Assembly: GCA_964453665.1 (NCBI GenBank)
Contig: CAYVQT010000002.1
Span: 1 to 64,000 of the forward strand
Direction of reading: 5' to 3'
Length of the DNA stretch: 64,000 nt
From: DAOUTY01 sp964453665
GTDB lineage: Bacteria > Chloroflexota > Dehalococcoidia > SZUA-161
In this document: piece after piece, positions 40,129-49,830 of the stretch
Position numbering within the stretch: position 1 is the stretch's first letter
How the letters are laid out: every line of letters begins with the position of its first letter
Position numbers and translations under genes: made by a program
The notes under the pieces: generated by a model
Told to the model about the DNA's origin: nothing
What the model saw: the letters and a program-made list of their open reading frames with translations, nothing else
Database searches by the model: none

Positions 40129-41547
40129 ATGAGAATACGGGATGGAAACGATCTTAAGGCGTTCTTCGAGCCCGATTCTATAGCAGTATTTGGCTCTTTA
40201 AAAGATGGTATGGGTCTTGGATATGGGGCGATAAGGAACATGCTTGAATTCGGTTTTAAGGGTCGGATATATCCCGTGAACCCTAATTATACGGAGGTCC
40301 TGGGTTTGAAGGCCTATGCTGCCGTCGGTGAGGTATCTGAGTCCATTGATCTGGCTGTTGTGATCACACCTGCACCGACAGTCCCGGAGATAATAGACCA
40401 GTGTGCGCAGAAGGGGGTCAAGGCTGCAATTATTGTATCGGAACACTTCGCTGAGTCAGGCGACAGTGGAGCCAGACTGCAGCAGCAATTGGTGGACATA
40501 GCGCGTCGAAGCAACATCCGTATTATGGGGCCGAATACGATTGGCACCCTTAATACAGTCAACGGTTTGGTAACGACTCCCTATCTGCTTGGCTACAGTC
40601 GTATCCAGAAGGGCGGAATAGCTTATTGCAGTCAGAGCGGGATAGTCGCTGCCCAGTGCCAGCCTCTGGAGGACAAGGCTTATCCTATAAGCAAGATGTG
40701 CGACCTTGCCAACAAGTGTGATGTCAATGAGGTTGATATCTTGAACTACCTGGCGGACGACCCGGAGACAGAAGTGGTTGCCATGCACATGGAGGACGTT
40801 AGGGATGGGCAGGGATTTATGGAAGCAGCCCGGAGGTTAACCGCTCGTAAGCCACTGCTGATTTTCAGGCCGGCCCGGAGTGAAGCAGGGGCCAGGGCTT
40901 CGGCATCTCATACTGGCTCGCTGGCAGGAAAAGATGAAGTCTATGATAGCGCTATCAAGCAGGTGGGCGCTATTCGAGTAAATACCTGGCAGAAATTCTG
41001 GGAAACCCCCAGAATTTTTAACCCGCAGCGGACAATAGAGGGTAATCGTATTGCCATCATAGCATACAGCGGTGGGGCGGGAGTGGTGGCAGTGGATGCA
41101 GCGGAGGAGGCTGGCTTGGCGCTGGCTGGTTTCACGCCTGTTACTTCTGACAGGCTGAGACGGATAGGCTCACGGGCTGCCAGGAACCCGGTTGACCTCG
41201 GCCCTGTATTATCCGCGGCGTCGGATACTGTCTCCGTTCAAGACGAAGCCATAACGGCGATACTGGAAGATGAGAATGTGGATTGTGCCAGCATTGCCCT
41301 GTATGTAGGTGTGCTGGCACCGGAACAGTATATCGTTGAGCTTCTGGAAAGATTGACGCAGAGTATATCGAAGCCGGTGACTATCTGGCTTTATGGAACA
41401 CAGTTGTCCATGTTAGAGGAAACATCGAGGCTACTGGAAGCGCGGGGGCTGCCGACGTTCACTGAACTGGAGACGGCTGTCAAAGCTCTCGGCATGCTAG
41501 CCGAGTACTCCAGATTCAGATCGGACTCAGTCCATAATGCTGCCTAG
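40129..41547 (+). CDS. CoA-binding NDP-forming acyl-CoA ligase, alpha-type subunit
   Basis: The protein has the CoA-binding Rossmann domain (EPDSIAVFGSLKDGMGLGYGAIRN, GRIYPVNPNYTEVLGLKAY, LAVVITPAPTVPEIIDQCA) followed by two succinyl-CoA-synthetase-like domains (GGIAYCSQSGIVAAQ, and ASHTGSLAGKDEVYDSAI whose His matches the phospho-His of ADP-forming acetyl-CoA synthetase). It makes ATP or uses it while joining acid and CoA. The ATG at 40129 follows GAGG; an earlier in-frame start at 40090 lacks a good site. The ATP-grasp beta part is neither fused nor adjacent, so the partner must be elsewhere or the reaction differs. Confidence 0.87.
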   Translation: MRIRDGNDLKAFFEPDSIAVFGSLKDGMGLGYGAIRNMLEFGFKGRIYPVNPNYTEVLGLKAYAAVGEVSESIDLAVVITPAPTVPEIIDQCAQKGVKAAIIVSEHFAESGDSGARLQQQLVDIARRSNIRIMGPNTIGTLNTVNGLVTTPYLLGYSRIQKGGIAYCSQSGIVAAQCQPLEDKAYPISKMCDLANKCDVNEVDILNYLADDPETEVVAMHMEDVRDGQGFMEAARRLTARKPLLIFRPARSEAGARASASHTGSLAGKDEVYDSAIKQVGAIRVNTWQKFWETPRIFNPQRTIEGNRIAIIAYSGGAGVVAVDAAEEAGLALAGFTPVTSDRLRRIGSRAARNPVDLGPVLSAASDTVSVQDEAITAILEDENVDCASIALYVGVLAPEQYIVELLERLTQSISKPVTIWLYGTQLSMLEETSRLLEARGLPTFTELETAVKALGMLAEYSRFRSDSVHNAA

Positions 41548-41616
41548 CATCATCCTTTTCATTTAATTTATCGGGGCAGGTTGATAGGCACGAATTTGTG
41601 GTTATTGGAGTCGAAG

Positions 41617-42726
41617 CTACGCCTTTCTTCTTGACCTGATGATATAGAACGAAGCAATTATAGCTGCAACTACGACCACGCCAATTATTACATATGTTGT
41701 GGGGAATTCACATTCAGAGACTTGTGCCACATATCGGTTCTCGATTTCGCTGAACAGTATAACATCATTCGAAACGCCTACCGGTGTACCATTGACCGAG
41801 ATAACAAGTGCATCCAGCCTTGTTTCTAGTCCCAGAGCTTTTACCTCCACCGAGTAGGTAAAGGAGACCGTTTCCTCTGGCTCCAGAGTATCTATATTCT
41901 TTGTCCAGTAGAGGTGTGGGTCGCTCATCTCCGTCTCGGTCAGTTCGAACTCATCCGGCGGGGAAACTGCCTCGAATGTGCCGGGGTGGAAACCGTCTCT
42001 AATGGTGATATTTCCCACAGCTTTGTCACCCTTGTTCGCAATCGTTACGTGGACATATATTACTTCCCCGGCGGCGGTGATGCTGGGTGGTGTTACCGTC
42101 TTAGTCGCTGCGATATCTACATCCAGCTTTGTCCAGGCGATAGAAAGAGGACTTGGATATATGTCCGTTTTATCCCAGAGAAGGACGAGTCTGCCATCCT
42201 GGGTGGTGGTATCATCGCAGCTCATACTAGAGCATGTGATTCTTTCGATGTCCTCGGGGAGTATCAGCTTTATGGCATATTTTCCTGTTGTCTGAGCGCT
42301 GGCCATGTCATCGAGCAGCAGCATGGGTGCGAAGAGCACGCTCTGGTAGTCAGAATCTGGCAGGCTCAGGGAATAGGAGAACGTTAGCGTTCTCTGCTGC
42401 CCCGGATCGAAGGAAACCGGGTTATATAGTTCGCTTCCATCAATAAGAGCGGTGGCATCTGTGAGAGAGAAAGTTAAAGTTACTGATTCTGTGCTGTCTC
42501 CCTGATTGACCAGTTCATACTCAACCGTGATGTCCGCCCGGTCAGTTATGTCTATTGTTGCCGAGACAGTATCTATCACAATTCCACCCGTATAAAATAG
42601 AGCTGCACCGGCTCGCAGAGGTAGAGAAATGGATAGCAGGAGCAGAATGAAACAAACTGACAGGCACTTAAGGGCGCGTATTCGCGTTCTCTGACAGCTA
42701 GGCTTGTTCTGATTTAACATATTCAT
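41617..42726 (-). CDS. Secreted DUF11-like protein with C-terminal membrane anchor
   Basis: An N-terminal signal peptide (CLSVCFILLLLSISLPLRAGA after a basic stretch) is followed by beta-rich domains: one with VEYELVNQGDSTESVTLTFSL, and a DUF11/conserved-repeat type domain (VTPPSITAAGEVIYVHVTIANKGDKAVGNITI). The C-terminus is FPTTYVIIGVVVVAAIIASF then RSRRKA: a Pro-Thr pair, one helix and a basic tail. This tripartite end resembles exosortase substrates. It should sit on the outer face of the membrane. It lies just downstream of the larger secreted protein gene (33 bases), so they are cotranscribed. Confidence 0.8.
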   Translation of the reverse strand: MNMLNQNKPSCQRTRIRALKCLSVCFILLLLSISLPLRAGAALFYTGGIVIDTVSATIDITDRADITVEYELVNQGDSTESVTLTFSLTDATALIDGSELYNPVSFDPGQQRTLTFSYSLSLPDSDYQSVLFAPMLLLDDMASAQTTGKYAIKLILPEDIERITCSSMSCDDTTTQDGRLVLLWDKTDIYPSPLSIAWTKLDVDIAATKTVTPPSITAAGEVIYVHVTIANKGDKAVGNITIRDGFHPGTFEAVSPPDEFELTETEMSDPHLYWTKNIDTLEPEETVSFTYSVEVKALGLETRLDALVISVNGTPVGVSNDVILFSEIENRYVAQVSECEFPTTYVIIGVVVVAAIIASFYIIRSRRKA

Positions 42727-42759
42727 CTATTCCAGCTATAATTGCCTCTTGAAGTCAAC

Positions 42760-45700
42760 TCACGGGCAGGTTGATGGCCAGTAGGCATCAATATAGTGAG
42801 GTGCCTGATCGCATATGCTGCCTCCGTGACAGTCATATGTGATTGAACTTGGGAGAGCCAGAGAAACCCGGATTTGGACCTCATCACCATCCACGGATAG
42901 ACAGGCTATATCGTCCCGTCCATCGCCATCGAAATCCCCTACGAGTAGAGTGTCTCTGGAGTTACAGAAGTCACTTTTCCAGAGCCACTGACTGTCAAAT
43001 CCCTGGCTCCAGAAGCCGAACTTGGTTGAGAGACCGACGTAGACGTTGCCATTATCCGGATCGAAGGACATTATGTCTTGCCTGCCATCGCCGTTAAAGT
43101 CTCCGATGAGTGGTTCCTGGTCAATGGCGAAGTCCTTGTGCCATAGCTCGTGCGCGCAGAAGCGGTCGTCGTCAGGAACAGACCGGGCAATCCTGACTCC
43201 TCCCCATGTCTCATTCTCAAAAGAGATAACATCGTCGAGTCCATCCCCATCGAAATCACCCACGAAAGGTATTTCATCGCCAGGTGAGAAATCTGATGCC
43301 CACGTAGTTCCGTTAACGGTCACCTCGCTGGCATCACCTTTAAGGAACTCCACTACGTTAGGGTAGCCATTCCCATTAGTGTCTCCGATTCTAACCAGAG
43401 GGCTTACCTCAGAGCAATACCACTTGTGAACATGTCCTGGGCAACCGCTGCATTCCCTGGGAGTGCCACCGACGCATTCTAATTCGTCGCCGTACAGAGC
43501 TACGATGTAATCCCGACCAATACCTGCAACAGTGATTGGGGTGAAGACGCCTTCGCGGGCGCGATCCAGGCTTTCGCCCGGCAATACGAAGGTTGATCCG
43601 GTTGACGGCAAAACCGCTGCCTCAAAGCGACCGTATGCATCGCTTCCCTTGAACCAGACAAAGGCTATGTCAGCAAGTCCATCGTCATCGAAATCCCCCA
43701 CGGCGGGCATTCTTTCTTCAGCATAGGGGTCCTCCCAGTCAAGCCAGAGGGTCTTTTCCCCAAAACCTCCGCCACTGGCTGACACATTCAGCCCCTCGCA
43801 TCCGGGACAATTCATCGTATACTCCCAGGGCCATACTTTGGAGAAATCGGAGCTCACGAATGCACCTACTCTGTCATTCCACAGGTTGTAGAGGTTGTAC
43901 ATGCCCGTTCGTTCTTCGATGCCTATATCGCTCGATCGGGAGGTCGTCTGGGGTTCCAGTATCCTGTACTTATTCTGGTAGTTGACAACGTTATAGCCAT
44001 GCCCCGGCCCCTCGGCGTTGAATATACACATGTAGCTGACCCCAAGCGATCTCAGCAGGGCCGACTCGAGGATGGCGAAGTCCTCGCAGTCGCCGTAGTA
44101 CCACTTGCTGGGATTGGACGCCAGCGCCAGGCCGCTGTAGTTAAGTGTGTAATAAGCAGGTACCGGGAAATCACCGTGATCATAGTCCTCAGGTTCGTAG
44201 TCCAACTCTAGTATATCGTTCAGGCACTGCCTGTTCTGGTCATCACCACGGTAGCCCATGTGCCTTGCTACCCACCAGGATATGGCTTCGATATACTCGT
44301 CGCTGGTATCGAGCTCGGTTACCATTATGCTGTGCTCGTTGGCGTAATCAGACAGGGCTCCGAGCGCTGTGCTTTGTATGAAGGACATTTCTTCGGGGCT
44401 GTACAGATACGCCGAAGGATTGCTCCCTAATGCCGAGTCGTCAAGGCAGTCTATGCACTCTGACGGGCACGGGCCTCCGCAGTCGATTCCGGACTCGCCC
44501 TGGTTCTGGATTCCGTCACCGCAGCTACCGAAGGTGATAACTTTCTGCGCCGTATGGCTGTTGCCGCCGATGTCGCAAACCTTGGCTGTCACTGTGGCTT
44601 CTGCTATTCTGTCGTCGGTTATCGAAAACTGTGCCCCGGCGGTGCTGCCCTCCAGTCCCGGGGTAACAGTCAGGCTTTGCCACGAGCCAGGATGGAACGA
44701 GCCGTCATTGAACACTGTATCCGTCTTTTCCCAGATAGCGGCTATTTCAACGTCATCTTCAGCCAGAATGGTCAAAACGACATCTTCAGCTATCTCAGGC
44801 TGTTCTGGACTGGCCAGTATGTCGCTGACCGTTGGTACGCTGGAGTCTATGGGCTCGAAAGTGAAATCGAAACCCGTTGCGCTGGAGTCCTCGATCCTCA
44901 CCACCTGCCCCTTGGCTGATCGCCAGCTACCCTGCCACTCACACAGGTCAGCCCCTGGATTGTAAACAGGTGCCACTATATACTCTCCGGGGCAGAGCCC
45001 CCAGAGGTTATAGTCAAGATCCGGTCCCGGCAGGTCTCCAACGAATTGCCTGGTAACGTCGGCGTACCAGACCCTTCCATCTTCCTTGCATTGGGTTATT
45101 GGTGGAAGTACAGGGCCGTAAGGTCCCGGTCTTAGCGAGATGGTTTCGGCCTCGCAGCTCTCGACTTTCAGTGTTGCATCGTCGTGCCAGAAGTCGTGAA
45201 TCGTGCCGGAGATGGAATACCAGCATGTTACAAACACCGGTGTCGGTGATATTATGGTGATGGGCGTTGGTGTGGGCGTGGGGGTAGAAGGTAGAGTCGG
45301 CGAAGGCGTTGTTACAGGGGTAGGAGTAGGCGTAGGCGTTGGTATAGGGGTAGGTGTGATTGTATGAATGGGTGTCGGTAGTGGTGTAGGCGCGGGCAGT
45401 GGATCGAGTGTCTCTGACTTCGAGTTATTCTGCTCGTTAGCTTCGTTTATGCTATCTGTGTAATCCGCGGTCACCATTACGGTAACGGGTGCGGTAATGT
45501 CCCAAGCCAGGAGATAATAGGAACTGCCACCGGGATTATTGATACCTCCACCTGTCGTTGAAGTGGGACTCTCGAGGTTAAAGAATCCTTGATACTGGTA
45601 ATCAAAATAAACGTCTGCCAGCGATGACCATCCGGCCGGGAGAAGGCCTGAACCGGAGTTATTTATGGTTACTGCCAGTTTGTTGCCCGAACTACATTCG

Positions 45701-46143
45701 ATTTTCTCCACTATAAGGTCGGGTAAGTTCTGTGTCCAGATCACTTCCAGACAGTTATTCTGTTCATTGCTTTCCTCTATCATATTCTGGCCCCAGTCGG
45801 CGCAGACCTCAATAGTATGCTGGGGTTCGGTCATCTGCCACTGATAACTGAAGCACCTGTCAATCTGTTCACCCGGTGCCAGCGATATGCTGACCTCGTT
45901 CGATGCCTTGAAATCGCCGTCTATAAACAGAGCGTTCCAGAAAGTCGCTGGCGCTATGACCCCTATAGCGCCCTGACCGATGTTCTTTATCGTATAGCAA
46001 ATCTGGTTATCACTGTCCCACACTTCTGTGACTATTAGGTCGGGGAGCTGCTGGTCTGCCCGGGATGGCTGTGGACCCAGTGCAAGAGGAGATACCAGTA
46101 ATACTGCGAGCAGAATGGCTGATAATAACAGCGATGCTTTCAT
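42760..46143 (-). CDS. Large secreted protein with CARDB, Pro-Thr linker, transglutaminase-like and FG-GAP parts
   Basis: A signal peptide (LLLSAILLAVLLVSPLALG) precedes two CARDB-like domains (LPDLIVTEVWDSDNQICYTI and LPDLIVEKIECSSGNKLAVTI). A Pro-Thr-rich linker around residues 250-300 follows. The centre has a transglutaminase-type core, GDCEDFAILESALLRSLGV with Cys near 685 and GHGYNVV with His near 715. The C-terminal third has about five VCBS/FG-GAP blade repeats (VGDFDGDGLDDVISF, IGDFNGDGRQDIMSF) that bind calcium in integrins. No anchor is seen, so it may be released or bound by partners. It could cross-link or cleave surface proteins; this is inference. Confidence 0.82.
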   Translation of the reverse strand: MKASLLLSAILLAVLLVSPLALGPQPSRADQQLPDLIVTEVWDSDNQICYTIKNIGQGAIGVIAPATFWNALFIDGDFKASNEVSISLAPGEQIDRCFSYQWQMTEPQHTIEVCADWGQNMIEESNEQNNCLEVIWTQNLPDLIVEKIECSSGNKLAVTINNSGSGLLPAGWSSLADVYFDYQYQGFFNLESPTSTTGGGINNPGGSSYYLLAWDITAPVTVMVTADYTDSINEANEQNNSKSETLDPLPAPTPLPTPIHTITPTPIPTPTPTPTPVTTPSPTLPSTPTPTPTPITIISPTPVFVTCWYSISGTIHDFWHDDATLKVESCEAETISLRPGPYGPVLPPITQCKEDGRVWYADVTRQFVGDLPGPDLDYNLWGLCPGEYIVAPVYNPGADLCEWQGSWRSAKGQVVRIEDSSATGFDFTFEPIDSSVPTVSDILASPEQPEIAEDVVLTILAEDDVEIAAIWEKTDTVFNDGSFHPGSWQSLTVTPGLEGSTAGAQFSITDDRIAEATVTAKVCDIGGNSHTAQKVITFGSCGDGIQNQGESGIDCGGPCPSECIDCLDDSALGSNPSAYLYSPEEMSFIQSTALGALSDYANEHSIMVTELDTSDEYIEAISWWVARHMGYRGDDQNRQCLNDILELDYEPEDYDHGDFPVPAYYTLNYSGLALASNPSKWYYGDCEDFAILESALLRSLGVSYMCIFNAEGPGHGYNVVNYQNKYRILEPQTTSRSSDIGIEERTGMYNLYNLWNDRVGAFVSSDFSKVWPWEYTMNCPGCEGLNVSASGGGFGEKTLWLDWEDPYAEERMPAVGDFDDDGLADIAFVWFKGSDAYGRFEAAVLPSTGSTFVLPGESLDRAREGVFTPITVAGIGRDYIVALYGDELECVGGTPRECSGCPGHVHKWYCSEVSPLVRIGDTNGNGYPNVVEFLKGDASEVTVNGTTWASDFSPGDEIPFVGDFDGDGLDDVISFENETWGGVRIARSVPDDDRFCAHELWHKDFAIDQEPLIGDFNGDGRQDIMSFDPDNGNVYVGLSTKFGFWSQGFDSQWLWKSDFCNSRDTLLVGDFDGDGRDDIACLSVDGDEVQIRVSLALPSSITYDCHGGSICDQAPHYIDAYWPSTCP

Positions 46144-46316
46144 TATATTGCTCAGGTGATGAACTCAGATGCGATAATTAATAGCATTATAATATAAATG
46201 TCAACCTGCGGTCGCAATAGCTAGCATTAAGAACAACTCTAACCTGTATTCTTGGGAAAGAAATCATTAAAGTGTGTATAATACTAGCGGCTGGCCTATA
46301 TGAAAAGAGGATAAAG

Positions 46317-47099
46317 TTGCGCATAGTTCGATTTTCTATCCGTGATAAGGTTAAGTACGGGGTGTTAGACGGGGACGGGATAAGTGGCCTGCGAGGCAGC
46401 CCCTTTACCAGCTTTAAAAGCTCTAGCAGTTCACTCATATTTGATAAAAGTACCTATGAACTTGATAAGGTGAGACTCGTTGCCCCCTGTAATCCGTCCA
46501 AGATAGTATGCCTGGGATTGAATTATCGTAGCCATGCGGAAGAGACTAAATTGCCTATACCTTCCGAGCCGCTTATCTTTCTGAAGCCTTCTACTGCGGT
46601 TATAGGGCCCGATGAAGAAATAATCTTGCCCCAAATGTCGAGGCGAGTGGACTATGAAGGGGAACTGGGCGTGGTCATAGGCAGGAAAGCAAAGGATGTA
46701 CCGCGTGGTGGTGCGAAAGATTATGTGCTTGGTTATACCTGTGTCAATGATGTATCGGATCGCTATGCCCAGAAGGAAGATGGACAGTGGACGAGGGCCA
46801 AAGGCTATGACACGTTTGCGCCTGTAGGACCCTGGATCGAGACCGATGTCGTCCCCGACGATCTAAAGGTAGAGACGTATCTTAACGGCGAACTGCGCCA
46901 ATCTGCTCGTACAAGCGACCTCATCTTTGGCATAGACGAGTTGATAGGATTTATTTCAGGTGTAATGACGCTGCTTCCGGGAGACATCATTGCTACGGGT
47001 ACCCCTTCGGGCATCGGGCGCATGAATCCGGGCGATATTGTAGAGGTCAGGATAGAGGGAATCGGGACTTTGAGAAACTGTGTAGCGGGGTCTGGTTAG
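46317..47099 (+). CDS. Fumarylacetoacetate hydrolase family protein
   Basis: A 260-residue FAH-fold enzyme: KIVCLGLNYRSHAEE, PLIFLKPSTAVIGPDEEIILP, DYEGELGVVIGRKAKDV (metal-binding Glu residues), GYTCVNDVSDRYAQ, FAPVGPWI and LLPGDIIATGTPSGIG are all diagnostic. These enzymes hydrolyse or decarboxylate 2-oxo or acylpyruvate-type compounds with a divalent metal. The TTG at 46317 follows AGAGG at the proper distance and fits the family start, while a GTG further upstream (46272) has no ribosome site. It may end an aromatic or keto-acid catabolic route. Confidence 0.88.
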   Translation: MRIVRFSIRDKVKYGVLDGDGISGLRGSPFTSFKSSSSSLIFDKSTYELDKVRLVAPCNPSKIVCLGLNYRSHAEETKLPIPSEPLIFLKPSTAVIGPDEEIILPQMSRRVDYEGELGVVIGRKAKDVPRGGAKDYVLGYTCVNDVSDRYAQKEDGQWTRAKGYDTFAPVGPWIETDVVPDDLKVETYLNGELRQSARTSDLIFGIDELIGFISGVMTLLPGDIIATGTPSGIGRMNPGDIVEVRIEGIGTLRNCVAGSG

Positions 47100-47161
47100 A
47101 ATCTCATTAAGCAGGTGGTTAACCAGGCGGTATATCAGGTGCCCTCTGGTTCGGGACTAAT

Positions 47162-48115
47162 ATGGAGCGACGACAGGAAGCAGATAGTTATAAACGGCCG
47201 GATATTTTTCGCCCTCCGAGCGAAAGAAGGAGCTATTTCCTGCCTCTCACAAGCGGCTGTTCCAACAATACCTGTACATTTTGCGGCTTCTACGGCACTA
47301 CACTCAGGATGCGAGCCGTCAATGATGTTAAAGGGGAAATCGATGCTTTGGCCTTGTATGTTAGGGATGGTGTTAGAATTTCCACGATTGATAATATTGT
47401 CTACGCTGTCGCTCAAGGCTGGGATGGCAGGAGGGTTTTTCTGCAAGACGGCGATGCTCTGGCATACCCGTTTCCGAAGCTGGTAGACATACTCGGATAC
47501 CTGAACGAAAAATTCCCCAATCTGGAAAGAATTGGCAGCTACGCTACCCCCCAGGATATTTTACGGAGGACAGTTGACGAACTGGTGGAGTTAAAACAGC
47601 TCAAGCTGGGCATCCTCTACGTGGGGGTTGAAAGTGGCGACGATGAAGTGCTCAAAAAAATCGGGAAAGGTGTAAACCACGGTCAATTAGTAGAAGCGGG
47701 TAGGAAGGCGAAGGAAGCAGGTATAACCCTCTCGCTGACAGTAATACTGGGACTTGGCGGAGTTGAGGGTAGCAGGAAGCATGTTTTAGAGACGGCGAGA
47801 GTTCTTACCGAGATCGACCCGGAGTATGTTGGTGCCCTGACCTTGACACTGGTACCCGGTACTCCTTTGTATCAAGAGTGGAGACAGGGCGATTTCTCTC
47901 TCATTTCCCCCTTTGAATTCCTTGAGGAGCTCAAAGGGATTATAGTAAATTCCAGTTTTACCGATTGCTTTTTCAGCTCGATGCATGCCTCAAATTACCT
48001 TTCAATTCGGGGAATATTACCGCAGGACAAGGAGAGACTGATCAGGGAATTAGAGAGTGTTTTGAAGGAGAGGGACCCCTCTTCGCTTCGCCCTGAGTCT
48101 TTTAGAGGTCTGTAG
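47162..48115 (+). CDS. Radical SAM protein
   Basis: The 317-residue protein has the Fe-S/SAM motif PLTSGCSNNTCTFCGFYG, with spacing C-x4-C-x2-C instead of the canonical C-x3-C-x2-C; this longer spacing is typical for a group of Elp3/HemN-like radical SAM proteins. VFLQDGDALAYPF, LGILYVGVESGDDEVLKKIGKG and ALTLTLVPGTPLYQEW continue the barrel. There is no extra C-terminal cluster. Its reaction is unknown. It lies 62 bases after the FAH gene and 50 before the sirtuin gene on the same strand, so the three may be one transcript. Confidence 0.88.
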   Translation: MERRQEADSYKRPDIFRPPSERRSYFLPLTSGCSNNTCTFCGFYGTTLRMRAVNDVKGEIDALALYVRDGVRISTIDNIVYAVAQGWDGRRVFLQDGDALAYPFPKLVDILGYLNEKFPNLERIGSYATPQDILRRTVDELVELKQLKLGILYVGVESGDDEVLKKIGKGVNHGQLVEAGRKAKEAGITLSLTVILGLGGVEGSRKHVLETARVLTEIDPEYVGALTLTLVPGTPLYQEWRQGDFSLISPFEFLEELKGIIVNSSFTDCFFSSMHASNYLSIRGILPQDKERLIRELESVLKERDPSSLRPESFRGL

Positions 48116-48165
48116 GTTCGGGTCGGCGTAAATTCTCGGTGAGGGTCAGATTTTAAGGTCTTATT

Positions 48166-48951
48166 ATGAAGAACTTAATGGAGCGAGCGGCGGCTGATAT
48201 TAAGAACAGCAGGTACGCAATAGTACTCACTGGCGCCGGTATGTCAACTGAGTCTGGAATACCCGACTTCAGAGGGCCGAAGGGGATATGGACGACGGAC
48301 AAAGCGGCGGAAGCCAAAGCTTATGAAAGGTATGAGCTTTTCCTTAAGGACCCTGAATCCTACTGGGGGGAGATGCTGGGAGAGAAAGGTGCACATGGGG
48401 CGTTTTATGACGATTTGAGGAAGGCTGAGCCGAATCCGGGTCATCATGCCCTGGCTGAGCTAGAAGAATTGGGCCTGGTGAAATGCGTGATCACGCAGAA
48501 TATTGATGGTCTGCATTCGAAGGCTGGAAGCAGGAATGTAATAGAATACCACGGCAGCGTTCGCAAACTTAGGTGCCCCTCGTGTGGTTCGAGATACGGG
48601 TTCGAAGAAGTATCTTTTAAGCGGCTGCCACCTTATTGTAGTTGTGGTGGTGTGTTGAAATACGACGTGGTGCATTTCAGGGAGCCTATACCATTCGATG
48701 TCATGGAGAAAGCTGATAGGGAAGCAGTGGAGTGTGACCTTATGCTCATATGTGGGACATCAGCTGTTGTCTATCCTTTTGCCAATCTGCCGAGGATGGC
48801 GAGGCTGGGCCGTGAGTTTACTACAACCATAATAGAGGTAAACGCAGAGCCGACGCCACTTTCCGACGAGGGCATATCGGATTACATACTTCAGGGTAGA
48901 ACAGGGGAGATATTGCCTGAAATAGTGGAGGAGGTGCGGAGGAGCAGATAA
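48166..48951 (+). CDS. cobB: NAD-dependent protein deacylase (sirtuin)
   Basis: A 261-residue sirtuin: NAD site VLTGAGMSTESGIPDFRGPKG, TQNIDGLHSKAG, catalytic His in IEYHGSVRKLRC (about residue 129), a four-Cys zinc site (CPSC and CSCGG), LMLICGTSAVVYPFANL and VNAEPTPL. It removes acyl groups from lysines, for example on AMP-forming acyl-CoA synthetases, making nicotinamide and O-acyl-ADP-ribose. The acyl-CoA synthetase at 1290 could be a client. Class (CobB-like U or III) is not certain, since PPYCSCGG is unusual with only one residue between the last Cys pair. Confidence 0.92.
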   Translation: MKNLMERAAADIKNSRYAIVLTGAGMSTESGIPDFRGPKGIWTTDKAAEAKAYERYELFLKDPESYWGEMLGEKGAHGAFYDDLRKAEPNPGHHALAELEELGLVKCVITQNIDGLHSKAGSRNVIEYHGSVRKLRCPSCGSRYGFEEVSFKRLPPYCSCGGVLKYDVVHFREPIPFDVMEKADREAVECDLMLICGTSAVVYPFANLPRMARLGREFTTTIIEVNAEPTPLSDEGISDYILQGRTGEILPEIVEEVRRSR

Positions 48952-49011
48952 AAACGTGATTGAAATAGCCGGCGAAACGAACATAGTAGGACGTTTTATA
49001 GAAGACTTAGG

Positions 49012-49668
49012 CTAGTCATTTTGTGATGCTGGTACGATTTCCTGCTCCGGTGGTGGTGTCTTTGCGGGTTTCCTTGCTTTAAGTTGCAGAGTCTTTAACC
49101 ATCCTGCCCAAACCAGCAGAACAAAGACCATGTTGAATAAATAGAAGTAGTCATGTACATTTACGCCGGTAAGCCATTCTAAATATATACTCCATGTTAT
49201 TCTGAAGAAATTGAATCCTAGAAGTATAGCAAGCCCTATCAGGATACCGGCTAGTCGCTGCTTAAGGGTTGCTCTTGATTCAGCCAGTACGAGGGCTATA
49301 TAAGCCCAGAGCAGCAGACCTCCTAGACAAGCGGCATCGACACTGAAGGTAAGAGACGGTTCCTGTAGGGCGATGATGGAGCCCGAGACGGACTCGCTCA
49401 CTCCTACGGTGCTGAGCATCCCGCCAACGAGCCTTGCTGTTAGATTGCATATTGTGTTATGGACAGAGGGCCAGAGCGAAAGTACGGCGGATTCTATCAG
49501 GATGAGCAATAGAAAGGCAATTGTAAAACGCACGAAAAAGGATACGAATGACTGCTTGATCCTGCGGGAAGTGATGAAGTAACCGATTGCGCCGAATGCT
49601 ATCGACGTAATGACAAGTACTACAAGCCAACCGAATGACAGGCTGGAAACATCAAACATGTCGGGCAT
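49012..49668 (-). CDS. Exosortase/archaeosortase-family transpeptidase
   Basis: A 218-residue multispanning membrane protein with about seven helices. It carries the exosortase catalytic pattern in order: Cys114 in VDAACLGGLLLWAYI, Arg156 in GFNFFRITWS, and His172 in GVNVHDYFY, all next to or within membrane helices. Exosortases and archaeosortases cut C-terminal tripartite signals of exported proteins and join them to a lipid or other anchor. Its gene lies 162 bases downstream of the giant repeat protein, whose C-terminus has such a signal, so that protein is the prime candidate substrate. The cytoplasmic tail is Pro/Glu-rich. Confidence 0.8.
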   Translation of the reverse strand: MPDMFDVSSLSFGWLVVLVITSIAFGAIGYFITSRRIKQSFVSFFVRFTIAFLLLILIESAVLSLWPSVHNTICNLTARLVGGMLSTVGVSESVSGSIIALQEPSLTFSVDAACLGGLLLWAYIALVLAESRATLKQRLAGILIGLAILLGFNFFRITWSIYLEWLTGVNVHDYFYLFNMVFVLLVWAGWLKTLQLKARKPAKTPPPEQEIVPASQND

Positions 49669-49781
49669 AGGCGGTCAACCTCTTCGTTCTCGTAGCATTC
49701 TGTCAACGAGACCTTAAACCAGCTTCAGTTTAGTCTTTTCTGCAAGGCATCGCAAATTTATAGATAAAGCGGAGTAAACGA

Positions 49782-49804
49782 AAGGTGGACAGAGATGTCC
49801 ACCC
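49782..49804. terminator. Hairpin between giant protein gene and exosortase gene
   Basis: GGTGGAC (49784-49790) pairs with GTCCACC (49797-49803) around AGAGAT; flanking AA and TT extend it weakly. A run of T is not present on either side beyond CTT. It could attenuate read-through into the exosortase gene or be a REP element. Confidence 0.45.
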
Positions 49805-49830
49805 TTAGATATGACTAGTATTAATCCCTT

